64,000 nt of DNA from Panagrolaimus kolymaensis (taxonomy: Eukaryota > Nematoda > Chromadorea > Rhabditida > Panagrolaimidae). Within the stretch, counting starts at the first letter, position 1. Each line of letters starts with the position of its first letter. The translations under genes and the position numbers were made by a program. The notes below the pieces were generated by a model that was given only the letters and a program-made list of their open reading frames with translations, was not told the origin of the DNA and did no database searches. This document shows positions 12,714-23,687 of the stretch, piece after piece. Location of the stretch: positions 1,612,001 through 1,676,000 of the forward strand of contig JAJQJQ010000019.1 in assembly GCA_028622995.1 (NCBI GenBank). The letters run 5' to 3'.

Positions 12714-15369
12714 ATGGATATCGATCAGGATCAATTACCTCAATTGCCTTTGTCGGAATATGATTCTGATACGGCTACACCTGAAGAACGCGAAGATTAC
12801 TATGAACGCTGCAAATCATTTTGGTTTTTACTGAATGATGCATTGGATGAAGATCAAAAATTAGTACCTCAAAATGGGACAGTTCCAACATATGATGAAG
12901 CTACGAGATTAATTGTTAGTTTTGTTTACTTCTTTAGTTTGCTTTCTTCAAAGCTTTCGATGTTTTATATATATTCTTTTTTACTTATCATGTTAATTTT
13001 CAGGAATTGATGAAGGAGCCACGTCGTCGAAAACTATTCTGGATTGCAACTGCTGGATTTACTTGGCCTGAATATCCTAATGATGATGCCATTTTCCGTG
13101 CAGAAGAGGAAGAAGGTTTAGGATTTGAAACCCGTGTTCGAGATGACGACGATGTTGAACTTGAAATTGCACCAGATATGCCAGATGAAAGCATGCCATT
13201 AGGTTTGTTACATTTTTTTAGTTAAACTTTTCTAATGGCGTTATTTTTAGACAATATTCCTCCTGAAGATCCTGAAATTCCTCGAGATGTCAATGATAAT
13301 GTACCTATGATTCCTAACATTCTTGCTGGCAATAATCCTGTTATACAAGTGGAACATGATGTTTATACCATCTCATCAGATGAAGAAGAAGAATTTGATT
13401 TTACTCAACGTGTATGTTTGTTTTGTTTTAAAACATTTATTTATATTAGTTTTTTCAGTCAACTAATTTCGGTATTATTATTAACGCTTCTGCATCACAA
13501 GGCTTTCAACTCGCGCCACTGGATGATGACATGCCATTTGATAACGACTTTGAACCTCATGATCGTCCAAGTAATGAAGTAGCTGATGAAATGGCTGGTG
13601 TTGACAATCAATTGCAAACTATCTCATTGGAACCTCAAGCTGTGAGTACTTCTTCGGTATGTTTTCGCTCAATTTGTTGCTTTTATTGTTATGGATGCAA
13701 AGCCTTTACTAAAATTTTATAACTTTTCTCGTTTTAGGATATAACTAATGTAAACGCCACAATTGCAACTTCTTCACTTGCTCAACAACCAACAACATTT
13801 ATTGCTGAATTATCTTCTCCTGTTGATGCTGTAGTTACATCTGAACCATGTCCACTATATGCTCCTCCACTTTCTCCTGGTTCTCAACCTGTAAAAGCTA
13901 AACCATCTCAAGATTCAGTCATCGTTCTTGAAACAGATTCGTCATCCATTCCGACACCGCAATCAAGTCAAAATCAAGAAAAAGTTGCACCACCTAAAAA
14001 GATCACTCCTAAAAGAAAACGGATTATTGTATGTTTTATTGTTGCTTTGATTTTACTAGCATCTTCGATTATTTAGATTGATGATACTGATGAAGAACAA
14101 ACAAGTCAAGATACCTCAATCAAATCAGAAACTTCATACTTTGATGAAATGAATGATGGTGAAGCTCAAAAAGATGGTGAAAGCTCAACGAAAAAATCAA
14201 AGAAAGGAAAAAAGAAGGTATGTTTTCTTACTGTTGTAACTCTTTTTTTTGTTAACAATTCTCATTTTCGAAACTAACAATTGCGCGTTTTTTAGAAGAG
14301 TAAAACTCCACCAATTACTCGTTCAAGAAGTAAAAACGCAGCTCGAATTATTCCAACAACTTTTCAACCTCCACGTAAACAAACTCGATTTACTCTGCCT
14401 GACAACAGTGATGTATGATTTGTTTAACTTTTTTATCATTTTAACATTTTTGCAATAAATTTTTTATCTTTGTTACTTTGTCGGTTATGCTTTTAACTTA
14501 TTTCTTTCTATTGTAGGATGAAGATGGATCAACTCCAAATGAACATGACGACCTTTACACAAGTACTAGTGCTGACTCGGATGATTTCATTGATGATAGT
14601 GATGTTGAAGAACTTTCTGTAGTCGATGCCTATACCAAACGTGAAAAAACAAGAAAGGAAAAAGAAAGTGAAAGCGATTCTGAAGAAAGTGATTCTGATT
14701 CGGATGCAAAGGTTAAAACTAAAACTGCATTGGTTTGTGCCTATTTATATTTGAAAGTTATTTTATTGTATAATTTTATAGGTTAGTGATATCTTTACTA
14801 CTGATGATACATCAATCAAGGATCCTCTACGTAAACTTCCTAAAGCTGTGATAACTCCAAAATCAACAACACCTCGTCGAAATGAACCATTTCTAGCAAA
14901 ACTTGGACCTTCTCGATACTCGTCTGATTCAGTGCCATCATCATCTCGTGATCGTTCAACATCATCTGCTCGAAGAATAACTCCTTCAACAAGAACTTCT
15001 GTGGATTTTACTCTTCCTCAACAACATCAACCACCTCGTCCTAGTTCAAACTCAAGCAATGCAAGCAGTATACCTCCTGATGAAGAATTCGAAGAGATTG
15101 ACAAGAGTACCAATGTTAAATATGTTGATGGAACAAATACTGGTCAACCTGATATGTTTGTCAAATATGGAAATGGAAGAATTTGCAAATTTCGATGTAC
15201 TCATCTCACCACCATCAGGAATATCGGATGGATGATGTACAATTGTGTTGGATGTGAAAAATTTAATGAAAAAACTTATGGAAAGAAGTCGTCCAAAAGC
15301 GGCAAAGTTTATGGTTCAAAAAAACATCATCCTCAATGTAAACGTCTGCCTAATATTGTTATGGAATAA
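12714..15369 (+). CDS. Acidic Ser-rich protein with SUMO-interaction-like motifs and C-terminal Cys/His cluster (703 aa)
   Basis: Nine exons: 12714-12914, 13004-13202, 13251-13411, 13459-13656, 13738-14028, 14077-14217, 14296-14412, 14517-14732 and 14782-15369. They join into 704 codons including TAA; seven of eight introns are phase 0 and most donors are GTATGT. Introns are short (47-104 bp) and lack the AAACTG motif. The protein is acidic and largely disordered. Three hydrophobic-then-acidic patches look like SUMO-interacting motifs: VYTISSDEEEE, SVIVLETDSSS, and RIIIDDTDEE, the last formed across the exon 5/6 junction. A basic KKITPKRKR stretch could be a nuclear signal. The last 75 residues contain C-x3-C, then YNCVGC, then HHPQC, resembling a FLYWCH/WRKY-GCM-like zinc-binding fold. 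A nuclear chromatin or transcription role is inference. AATAAA near 15497 is a candidate poly(A) signal. Confidence 0.88.
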
Positions 15370-15533
15370 CGAGAATCTCTTTTGTTTATCATTCTTTTTT
15401 CTTTATTTGTTCGTGCATATTTTTAATTTTATGCAAATTATTGTATTGTATTTTTTATTGATTTATTGGTTTGTTTTTAAATGTGTGTAAATTTAAATAA
15501 AGTTTTGGTTGTTGTTGTTTCAAGTGTATATCT
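15370..15533. other. Short convergent intergenic region
   Basis: These 164 bp separate the stop codons of the convergent genes ending at 15369 (+) and 15534 (-). AATAAA at about 15497 suits the + strand gene's 3' end. Nothing else is seen. Confidence 0.6.
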
Positions 15534-18500
15534 TTATTGCCATAAATGCAACATAATAGAAAAACCAATAAAATTAAGAAGTTGTAATCCAGTAAACATT
15601 CCAAGTTCCATCCTTCCATATGCGGTTTGCCATAATCGCCTACGCCATTTGGCTTCGGTTTTAGATTGTAAAACGTCATTAATATTCGAAAGGGCCACGC
15701 GCAATTCCACCATGCAACTATCCACCGCTGCTGATGAACGCTTCTTCATTCGATCCAAATGTTCTTCATAACTGAAAATTTGTGATGGAACAAAATTATT
15801 TAAAAAAGGAAAGATAAAGCTGATTTAGGCGAAGATGGCTTTTTACTAAAATATAAAGCTGTCAAGTAATTTTTATGCTTTAGTAGTATAAAAAAAAGAA
15901 AAAAATTAACTGAAAAACAGAAACAAAAAATGGAAAAAATTTTCAAACTGCATACCATCATTGTTTGCCAGCTTTATAAAGTACACATATTTTTCAAAAT
16001 TTGGAAAAGATTAAGATTTTTTTTATCCATTTTTAATTTAAAACAAAAAGTTGGTTACTTTTGGGATTAGGAAATGGACCTTTCTTACTAAAAGTATCGA
16101 GAGAATGTAAACTGATCGAATGGCTCCATTTTTTTGGATAATGCAAAAATATAAAAAAAGAGGTAAAAAATGATTTTTTTGGCATTTAAAATAAATTTGT
16201 CAGAACGCAAATATATAATTTAAAACTGGATTTCGCAATTTTATCTTCTTTTTTTTTTGACGAAGTTAAACACAATTAATTATTTTTTAAAAACTGTACC
16301 AAGAGAATTGTTTTTGGTGCAAAAAAAAACTTACATTCTTCGTTCACTTTCAAGTGAAAATTCATCTCGCGGTGAAGGAACATCCAATGGATCCGGATGG
16401 CTGTGTTCCGTGCAATTAAGCTTCCAATAAACAAATGGAGAAATAATAGCTAATATTAAAGCTAATAAACAAAAAAATATTTGAAATAAATAATAAATAA
16501 CTGTAATGGATTTAATAAGATTGTGAAAATTTATGAATGTAAAAAAAAGTTTACCAATGGTTGGTTTGGCTGTTGAAAAATGAATTTTATTTGATAAAAT
16601 ATTTCCAATAATAATAAATGAAAGCAATGTTGCCATAACCATTGTTAACTGAAACGAGTTTTTACCATTTTGAGATTAATTTTAATTTTTTAGATAACTA
16701 GCCAGTATTGTTCGATTTTTTTAAGGTTGCTAAATAAAAACTAGGCTTACATAAAAACTTTAAGAATTATAAACTGGTGTTAGTTTTTATATAAATTTTA
16801 AAAACTGCTTTTTACTCTGAAAGATTTTATTTTTTTTTATTTATGTAAATTTTTTTTACAAATTCGAATGGTTAATTTTTTAAACTGTCACCCATTTTTC
16901 CTCAATAGAAAAATCCAAAAATGTTTATCTTATATTATGATTAGTTTACATGTTATTGAAAAATAATTATAAAAAAATGAGTAAATAACTGTGATCGTAA
17001 GTTTCAATGTGGCTTTTTTACTCAATCAAAAAAGGTAAGAGTAAAAAAACTGTAAGAGTGTGAATTTGGTTAATAAGCTTTTAATTTAAAATTAAACTGG
17101 ATCGAGTTGAATATAATTGCTTTAAGCAATTCTTCAAAACTCTGTAACCTGCTTTGAATTGAAATTAACATTTTTTTGGATAAAAAACCGATGGATAAAA
17201 GGGGTTTGAGTAAGATTAACGAGGCGCCTTCACGAAATTCTCTATCTTTTTTAAAAATTAAAACTGCCATGTTCCATTTAAGTCTTCAAACTTACCTTTT
17301 CAGGTTTATGCTTGCTATAAATGGTGACGGGTTGAAATAAACCAAATACAAGGAAAACATTGGAAAAATACATGGGAAAAATTATAACCAAAACATAAAA
17401 ATCTGAATTTCGTTGAATTGAAAAAACAAAGGATGCCTGAAAAAAATTAACTGGAAAAAATTTCTGGCTTTTTTTATCTTAAAAAACTGCCCATCACTGA
17501 CATAGACGGTAAATTAAAGCAAGGTTAAAAGATTTATTTTTAAAAGTTAAAAAGAAAACTGGAGCAAATAAAGTGTAAAGGACTTTTAAAAAACTGAACA
17601 CTTGCATATACATATATTTATTTTTAAACTGATTTGCCAAAACGGAAGAAGATAAAAAGTTTTTAATATAAAAAAATTAGTATAACATTTTTCAATTTTT
17701 TATCGATGCAAATAAAAACTGGAGCTTGAGTCTTGATGCAGTTTTCTTAAATTATTTTGTCTAAAAAACTGTCTCTTTTTTCTGTGATTTTTTGACGTTG
17801 TAAAACTGCAAATAAATTTTATAATGAAAAGGTTTTTAATCATTTTCAAATTAAAAATATTTTTAAACTGAGGACGATCGATTTATAATGGGGAAAAAAT
17901 AAAAGCTTTTTTTATTTTTCAATCCAAAACAAAAAAAAATATAACTCACCATTTCAAATTGTTCATTTGATTGGTCATACAACTGAATATAAGCGTAAAG
18001 ACTCGTCACGCGAAACTCAGAATTTCCCTTTAAAAAAAAGAAATCAGAAAGTAAATTAAAATTATTAACTGTGTTATAAATCTTTTTTGGGAGAGTCAAA
18101 CTGGATTTTCAGCAAACATGTAGCGCATCAAAAAAAAATATGAAAAAAACTGGAGCTTCTAATTTCTTACCATATCATAATCATAATCAGCTATGATTTG
18201 AGGATCAAAAGTTTGTTCTTTATTATTTAAAAGAAAACTGTTAAAATCAACTGAGCACGTTTGATTATCAAATGGAAATTCATCCAAATGTAAATCACAA
18301 ACAGTCGTGGCAACGATCATCGTGCTTTGACTTATTCGACCCGTGGAATTTATCTGGAAATAATTTTTTTTAAATAATTAAAACTGTGTTTTTATTCAAC
18401 ATGAAGGAAATATGCTTTGAAAAAAGTTTAATTTAATGAACAAAAAATTAAACAATAAAACTGTTTCAGGTTTTTTTTAAGTAAAAAACTGCGCGATTTT

Positions 18501-20382
18501 TTGCTAAATTTTTTTTAAAGCGTGGAATTTTTATTTGCTTCGTTTCCAAGTCATTACATTTTCCATAGATTTTTATTTATAAAAACTGTCAAGAATAATT
18601 ATGGTTAAGTTACTACAACTTTCAAAAAAAAAAGGAAAAAACTGTATTTAAATAATTTTAAAGGGAAGAAGGTTCATAAAAAACTTTTGTTTAGAATTTT
18701 CTTCGCCGCCAACTGACAAAAAAAATAAAGTTATGAAAGACGCAGAAAACAATTTTCTTTGTGGCTCTTTATTTTCGAAATATTTCGTAAAGTGTCGAAA
18801 CATTTCGTAAAAAATGCAGCATAAAAACTTTTTTCGCTTTTTTCTTCAATTTTTTTAGTTGCAACTTTTTTTTTGTCGAAACTTTGATAGTAAAATATTT
18901 TTCCTAAGTTTGCAGTTTATATTAATTAATAAATCAGACAGTTTTAATCATTCTTTTTTTTTTTATTATTACTCCTACGAAAATTATCAAATCCAGTTAA
19001 ACTTTATTTAAATAAGAAATTTTTTGTTTGGGAAAACTAAAAAAGCACTAACTTTTACATATCGATTTGATCCAATTGATGGCAAACTCAATTTTGCACT
19101 ATTGGTCAAAGTAACATCGGGAACAAAAATTAAATCAATTGGAAATAAAATATGATTAATTCCATGATAATCTAATGGATTCCATGACATGGTTATGTCA
19201 TTCCATTCCTAAAAAAGATTACTCAAAGGCTCAGTTAAATAAAAAATTTGAAGTGAAAAAATCAATGACATAGTTTTAACAAAAAATAAATAAATAATTA
19301 AAAACAAACTAACCAATCTCAATTCAAATGTGGTGGTAATTGTTTGAGCTTTATCATCCTAAAAAAAGGAATCGAATTTCCAAGTGCAGTTTTTTGATTT
19401 TTTTTAATTCCTTGCTAAGTTTAACACAGTTTTCAAAAATAATTTAAAAACTAACATGAAAGAAAGAAAAAATGGAAAGAAAATCTTGTCACAGTTTTTT
19501 AAACCTTCCTGAAAACCAAAACAAACTTGTTTCAGTTTTGTGAACAAAAAAATTCAATAAAAAAAAATTTTCTTACCACTGCGATAACTTTTGGATAACT
19601 CATAGTTATTGCAACTTTTTGAGGTTTCATTGATGGCTTGGTTTTAGGAACTAAAAAGTTTTATAATTTTTTATTTTGATACCATCTAAGCTAAGTTTTA
19701 CCAGTTATATTAGGAATTTTACTTGAAGCTGCTTTCACTTTTAAAGCAGTGAATAATTCTTCCACAGCACTTCCAAATGAGACGTCTAAAATGAGGAAAG
19801 AAGAAGGTTAAAGGTAAAAAAAAAGATGAAAAAAGCTTCTTTGTTTGAACTACAGTTTTATTTTTTGTGTTATTAAATAAAGTTAATTTTATTTTTAAAA
19901 AAAATTATAGGCCTTTTTAGTATTCAGTTTATAACCATTAATTTTTAAAGAAAAAAATGAATTCCAACAGCCGAAAATTTTTTCACGGTGACAGTTTCTT
20001 GATGTTTAAACAAAAAAATATTTAAGAAACAGTTATATTTCTGAAAAATAATTGTTCTTCACTTTTAAAAAAATTCTATAAAGCTTTGATACCATTCGAA
20101 GCAACCAACTTCAGTTTCAAAATAATTTTAAAAAGTGAACTTTAAACGAACTCTCCAGTTTTATAATTTAAACATGGCTCAATTAAGTCTCGCTTTTGAA
20201 CGAAAAAACAATATGAAAACAGAGCGGACAGTTTAAAAAAGTTTTAAAATAAAAACTGTAAAAAAGAGTTTTGTTCATTTTAATTGGTAACCATTTATCG
20301 TTGTTTTCATACAGTTTAATTAAAATTTCTTACCTATTAATAAACAAAAACTTGAAAAAATTATTCCAATACCGTACAACAT
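15534..20382 (-). CDS. Cys-loop ligand-gated ion channel subunit (435 aa)
   Basis: Eleven exons on the minus strand: 20334-20382, 19702-19785, 19577-19650, 19314-19358, 19053-19208, 18171-18353, 17950-18027, 17296-17436, 16555-16648, 16335-16500 and 15534-15771. Phases agree throughout and give 435 aa. Residues 1-17 form a signal peptide. The extracellular domain has the pentameric-channel pattern W-N-D then PDVTL, and a canonical Cys-loop, Cys155 and Cys169 with 13 residues between, ending FPFDNQTC. TM1 is about 236-255. TM2 starts after PEKLTMVMATLL; the Glu-Lys before TM2 matches the cation-channel GEK position rather than the anion-channel PAR motif. TM3 is about 303-325, and TM4 (about 413-433) is at the C-terminus. 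No vicinal Cys pair is visible in loop C, so it is not a classical alpha nicotinic subunit; ligand unknown. It resembles nematode lgc/acr-type subunits and should act in the plasma membrane of nerve or muscle. Confidence 0.9.
15907..18715 (+). repeat. AAACTG motif array, plus-strand polarity (domain 1 continued)
   Basis: The array resumes at 15907 and runs to 18711 on the + strand. It fills the introns of the minus-strand channel gene, so motif direction is independent of transcription direction. Most copies are followed by a G/C-richer stretch, for example after the motifs at about 16110, 16205, 16885 and 17485. Confidence 0.85.
18354..19052. other. Channel-gene intron containing the motif polarity switch
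   Basis: This 699-bp intron holds the last + strand AACTG (18711) and the first - strand copy (CAGTT at 18912). The 196 bp between contains a repeated ATTTCGTAAA string (about 18780-18813) and long A/T runs, but no motif of either orientation. Confidence 0.75.
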
Positions 20383-23300
20383 ATTTATATCCTCTACAGT
20401 TTATAAATAATATTTAAAAAAATTGTGACTTTTTAATAATAATAATTTTGCCACAGTTTTTTCCTAAAAATAAAAATAAAATAAAATAGAAAGTCAAGTG
20501 ACAAATTGATTGTTATTTTAGACGCTTGCTTTTATTAATCCACGCCATTTGCCATTTTTACTCTTCTTCCTCTCTCACTCAAAAATAAAGTCCATCTATT
20601 ATTTTCTTTGCAAAACATTACTAACCACCACCACCACCGACAATTTTTTTTCTTGGGCTTCTTTTGTGTATTTATTTAAGGAAAAAAATTAATTTGAGTG
20701 AGTAAAAAAAAACTTTTTAAGGTTAGTGGCTTAAAAATAAATTTTTGCCGTAACGAACAAAAAGAAAAAGGAACATCAAAAATCGTCATTGTTTTTGCAC
20801 CAAAAAAAGGAAGAAAAGAAAGTGGAAGCAGCAAATGTTTACACAAGTCATGGACAAAAATAAATAAATAGCAGGTGACCATTTAAATGTCGTCCACAAA
20901 ATAATTCTGTTTTTATTCTTTAAATTTTAAATGGTTATTCCATCGGAAAAGAGATTTGACAGTTTTAAAATATTTTTTTAGCCATAATTCAATTTTATTC
21001 TGAGCAAATTAATAAAATGCTTAAAATATTCAAAACAACACAAAAAAAAGTTTTACTAAGTTTTGTGGAAGACAGTTAAAATTAAATATTAATAAGGTTC
21101 AAATTGAATCTTTGCCAGTTAAATGAAAATGAAAAATCTTAAAAAACTAACGATGATCTACAGTTTACTTTTACAGCAATAAAAATTGCTACAAATGGCT
21201 GCTTGTAATTTATACTTTAAAAAAGTTCAAATATGCGGCTTCTTCAACAGTTAAATCTTTTTTTGTTTATAAATACTTTTTCCGTTGTCTTTTTATGGGT
21301 TCTTGTTTGTTCCATTTCCACCCTTACATAACCAATTGCAGTTTAATCTTTTTATTTTAACTTTTTTGTCATTTTCTATTTACAATGAAAAAGAAAAATA
21401 TTTATTGTTCAACCAAATAACCATTTACTTGTCAGTTTTTCTCTCTCTTTGGATTGCCCAGCAATTTTAGAATGTTATGCAGTTTAAAATATAACCTTTA
21501 ATAAAATTAAAAAATTAAATTTGTTCTTGGCCTTGATAGTCATTCAACATTTTATCCCATGCAAAACCCTCAACACTTTTTATCAATATTATTTTTGGAT
21601 TTATTGGAGTTGTTACATATTAAAAAAATCATATTCAGTTTTATTGTAATAATCTCTAAAATATTCTTTGAAAAAAAAAGAATCAATTAAAAGATTATAT
21701 AACAGTTTTAAAAATCGTATTAAATCAAATGAATTGGGTTCTAATAAAACTTGTAATTCATAGTTTTATTATTTTTTAGTTTTTTGCTATACGAAATTTC
21801 ATTATGTTATCCCGCTTTTTCATTGTTTTTCTGAGTAGCATCAACCTCACTACGATCTTAAATAGTTAAAATTTTACTAAAAATAATGCAAAAATTTTTA
21901 TTTCCTCCTAAAACTTCTCATAAACAGTTTAAATAAAATATTAAAGGGATTCAAATCCATCATTTGACGACTATAGTTAGTTAAAAGGTAAAAAATCTAA
22001 AATATCATAGATGCAACAGTTTACTTTAAATTTAATAAAAATTGCTACCCATTGTTATTAATTCTGCTTGCAGTTAAACTTCAATCAAAAAATTTATAAC
22101 CGAATCTACAGTTTTAAGCATTCTTTATTTTAAAATTCTTTCAAAGTCTTTAGAATGAATATTTTTTTGTTCTGATTTTAAAGGCACATACCACCAACTA
22201 CAGTTTAATTTTTCTTTTTATTTTTAATTCGAACTCATTTTCTATTTACATTGAGAAGAAAATGAATAAACTAATGTTGAATGAATTGTACTTAACCAAT
22301 GGCGCCCACACGTGCAACATACACCAGTTTTATATTATTTCTTTTCTCCCTTGAAAGTCTTTCCATGAAACTAATTTGTGTAGTTAAAAACATAACTTTT
22401 TATTCATATTTTTAAAATAAAAAATTTATGTAATTTGTTTTACTAAGCTTTTTGAAGGTTGTCAATCAGTGTTTTATTCCCCATGAAAAATTTTATCTCA
22501 GTTTTATCATGATTATTTTTGTATTTATTTTATGTTGTCAAATAAAAATTTTTTTTTTCTGTTTTACTACCAATTTTGGTCACAAAGAAACCCTTAAGTA
22601 ATCTTATTCAGTTTTAACAATTACATGATTATGATAATTTATAAACGAAGAAACCCAGTTAAACTTTGGAATCTAAATTTGAAAGAATAATTTTCTTTAA
22701 CCTAAACTGTTCTCAGTTTTATGACCATTAATTTTTTTAACATTCATTTAAACCTCATTGTCTTAACTATAAATAGTAAAAAAAAGTTTAAGCAAAAATA
22801 TAATAAAAATGCTAAAAAAATTTTTATTCAGTTTAAAAAATTATTATTTTAACTTAGTATACGAATATAAAATATTTGATTTAACAGTTTTGTTGCAATG
22901 AAAAAAGTAGTTAAATTTTTTTTAATGAAGATAAAGAAATCATACATTTCTAGAAAGTTTAAAAAAAATTAAATGAGGCTGAAAATTAAAATTAAACAAA
23001 ATATGCGATACCTTGTTATTTAATAATTGTTATTCGGAAGACAGTTTTATAATATCCTATACCATATCTTCAAACAGTTTGAAATAGTAATCGCAGAAGA
23101 TTCAAAATTTTAATCATTTTTCCATTCAAAACACCTGGCACAGTTTTTTTGCATTTTTTTTATTTATCTTGTTCATAAATTTTAAATGCAGTTTAGATCT
23201 TTTAAAAAAATTTTTTACGAGCATTCGCTTATGTACCATATTTTACAACTTTTCACAGTTAAAATTTTACTAAATAAAGTTTGATGGGATAGAAAGAAAT

Positions 23301-23687
23301 CAGGAAGGTCAGTTTATTAAAATGTTATGGAAAAATTTCGTAGAATTTTAATTTGAGTTTATTTAAAATCAAATAAAAACTGAACAGTAAAAAAGAAAAA
23401 AAATGTAAGAACTAATTTTTGTTTTTTAAATGAATAAACCATTAATTAAAAAAATTAACTTTTGTTTAATTCAGTTTAATTTATTCAAAAATCACAACTA
23501 TTTCGATACAGATTATAGTAAAAATCGAGAAAGTTTGCACAAAAAAAAATGAAAACAAGAAATCCAGTTTAAAAAAAGGAATTAAAATATATACTCAAAA
23601 AAGAGAAAGTAATTAAAAGATTTAGAAAAGAGATTCTTTGCGCGAGTGAGTATTTAAACCAACAGCACTGGCTTACTGGAAACACAA
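20383..23687. other. Intergenic: channel-gene upstream region and diverged tandem duplications
   Basis: About 20480-20950 nearly lacks the motif and lies just upstream of the channel gene's ATG (minus strand), so it may hold its promoter; it includes CT-rich stretches and a CCACCACCACC run (about 20627-20638). From about 20950 to 22850 two diverged copies of an 860-910 bp unit can be matched by eye. Matched points are 21157 with 22016, 21341 with 22200, and about 21845 with about 22753. No gene is evident. Confidence 0.55.
20950..22850. repeat. Diverged tandem duplication, unit about 0.86-0.91 kb
   Basis: Copy 1 is about 20950-21890 and copy 2 about 21890-22850. Shared landmarks include CAGTTTACTTT followed by AATAAAAATTGCTAC (21157-21191 and 22018-22050), and CAGTTTAAT followed some 35-45 bp later by CATTTTCTATTTACA (21341 and 22200). 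Several CAGTTT motifs sit at matching places in both copies. Confidence 0.6.
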
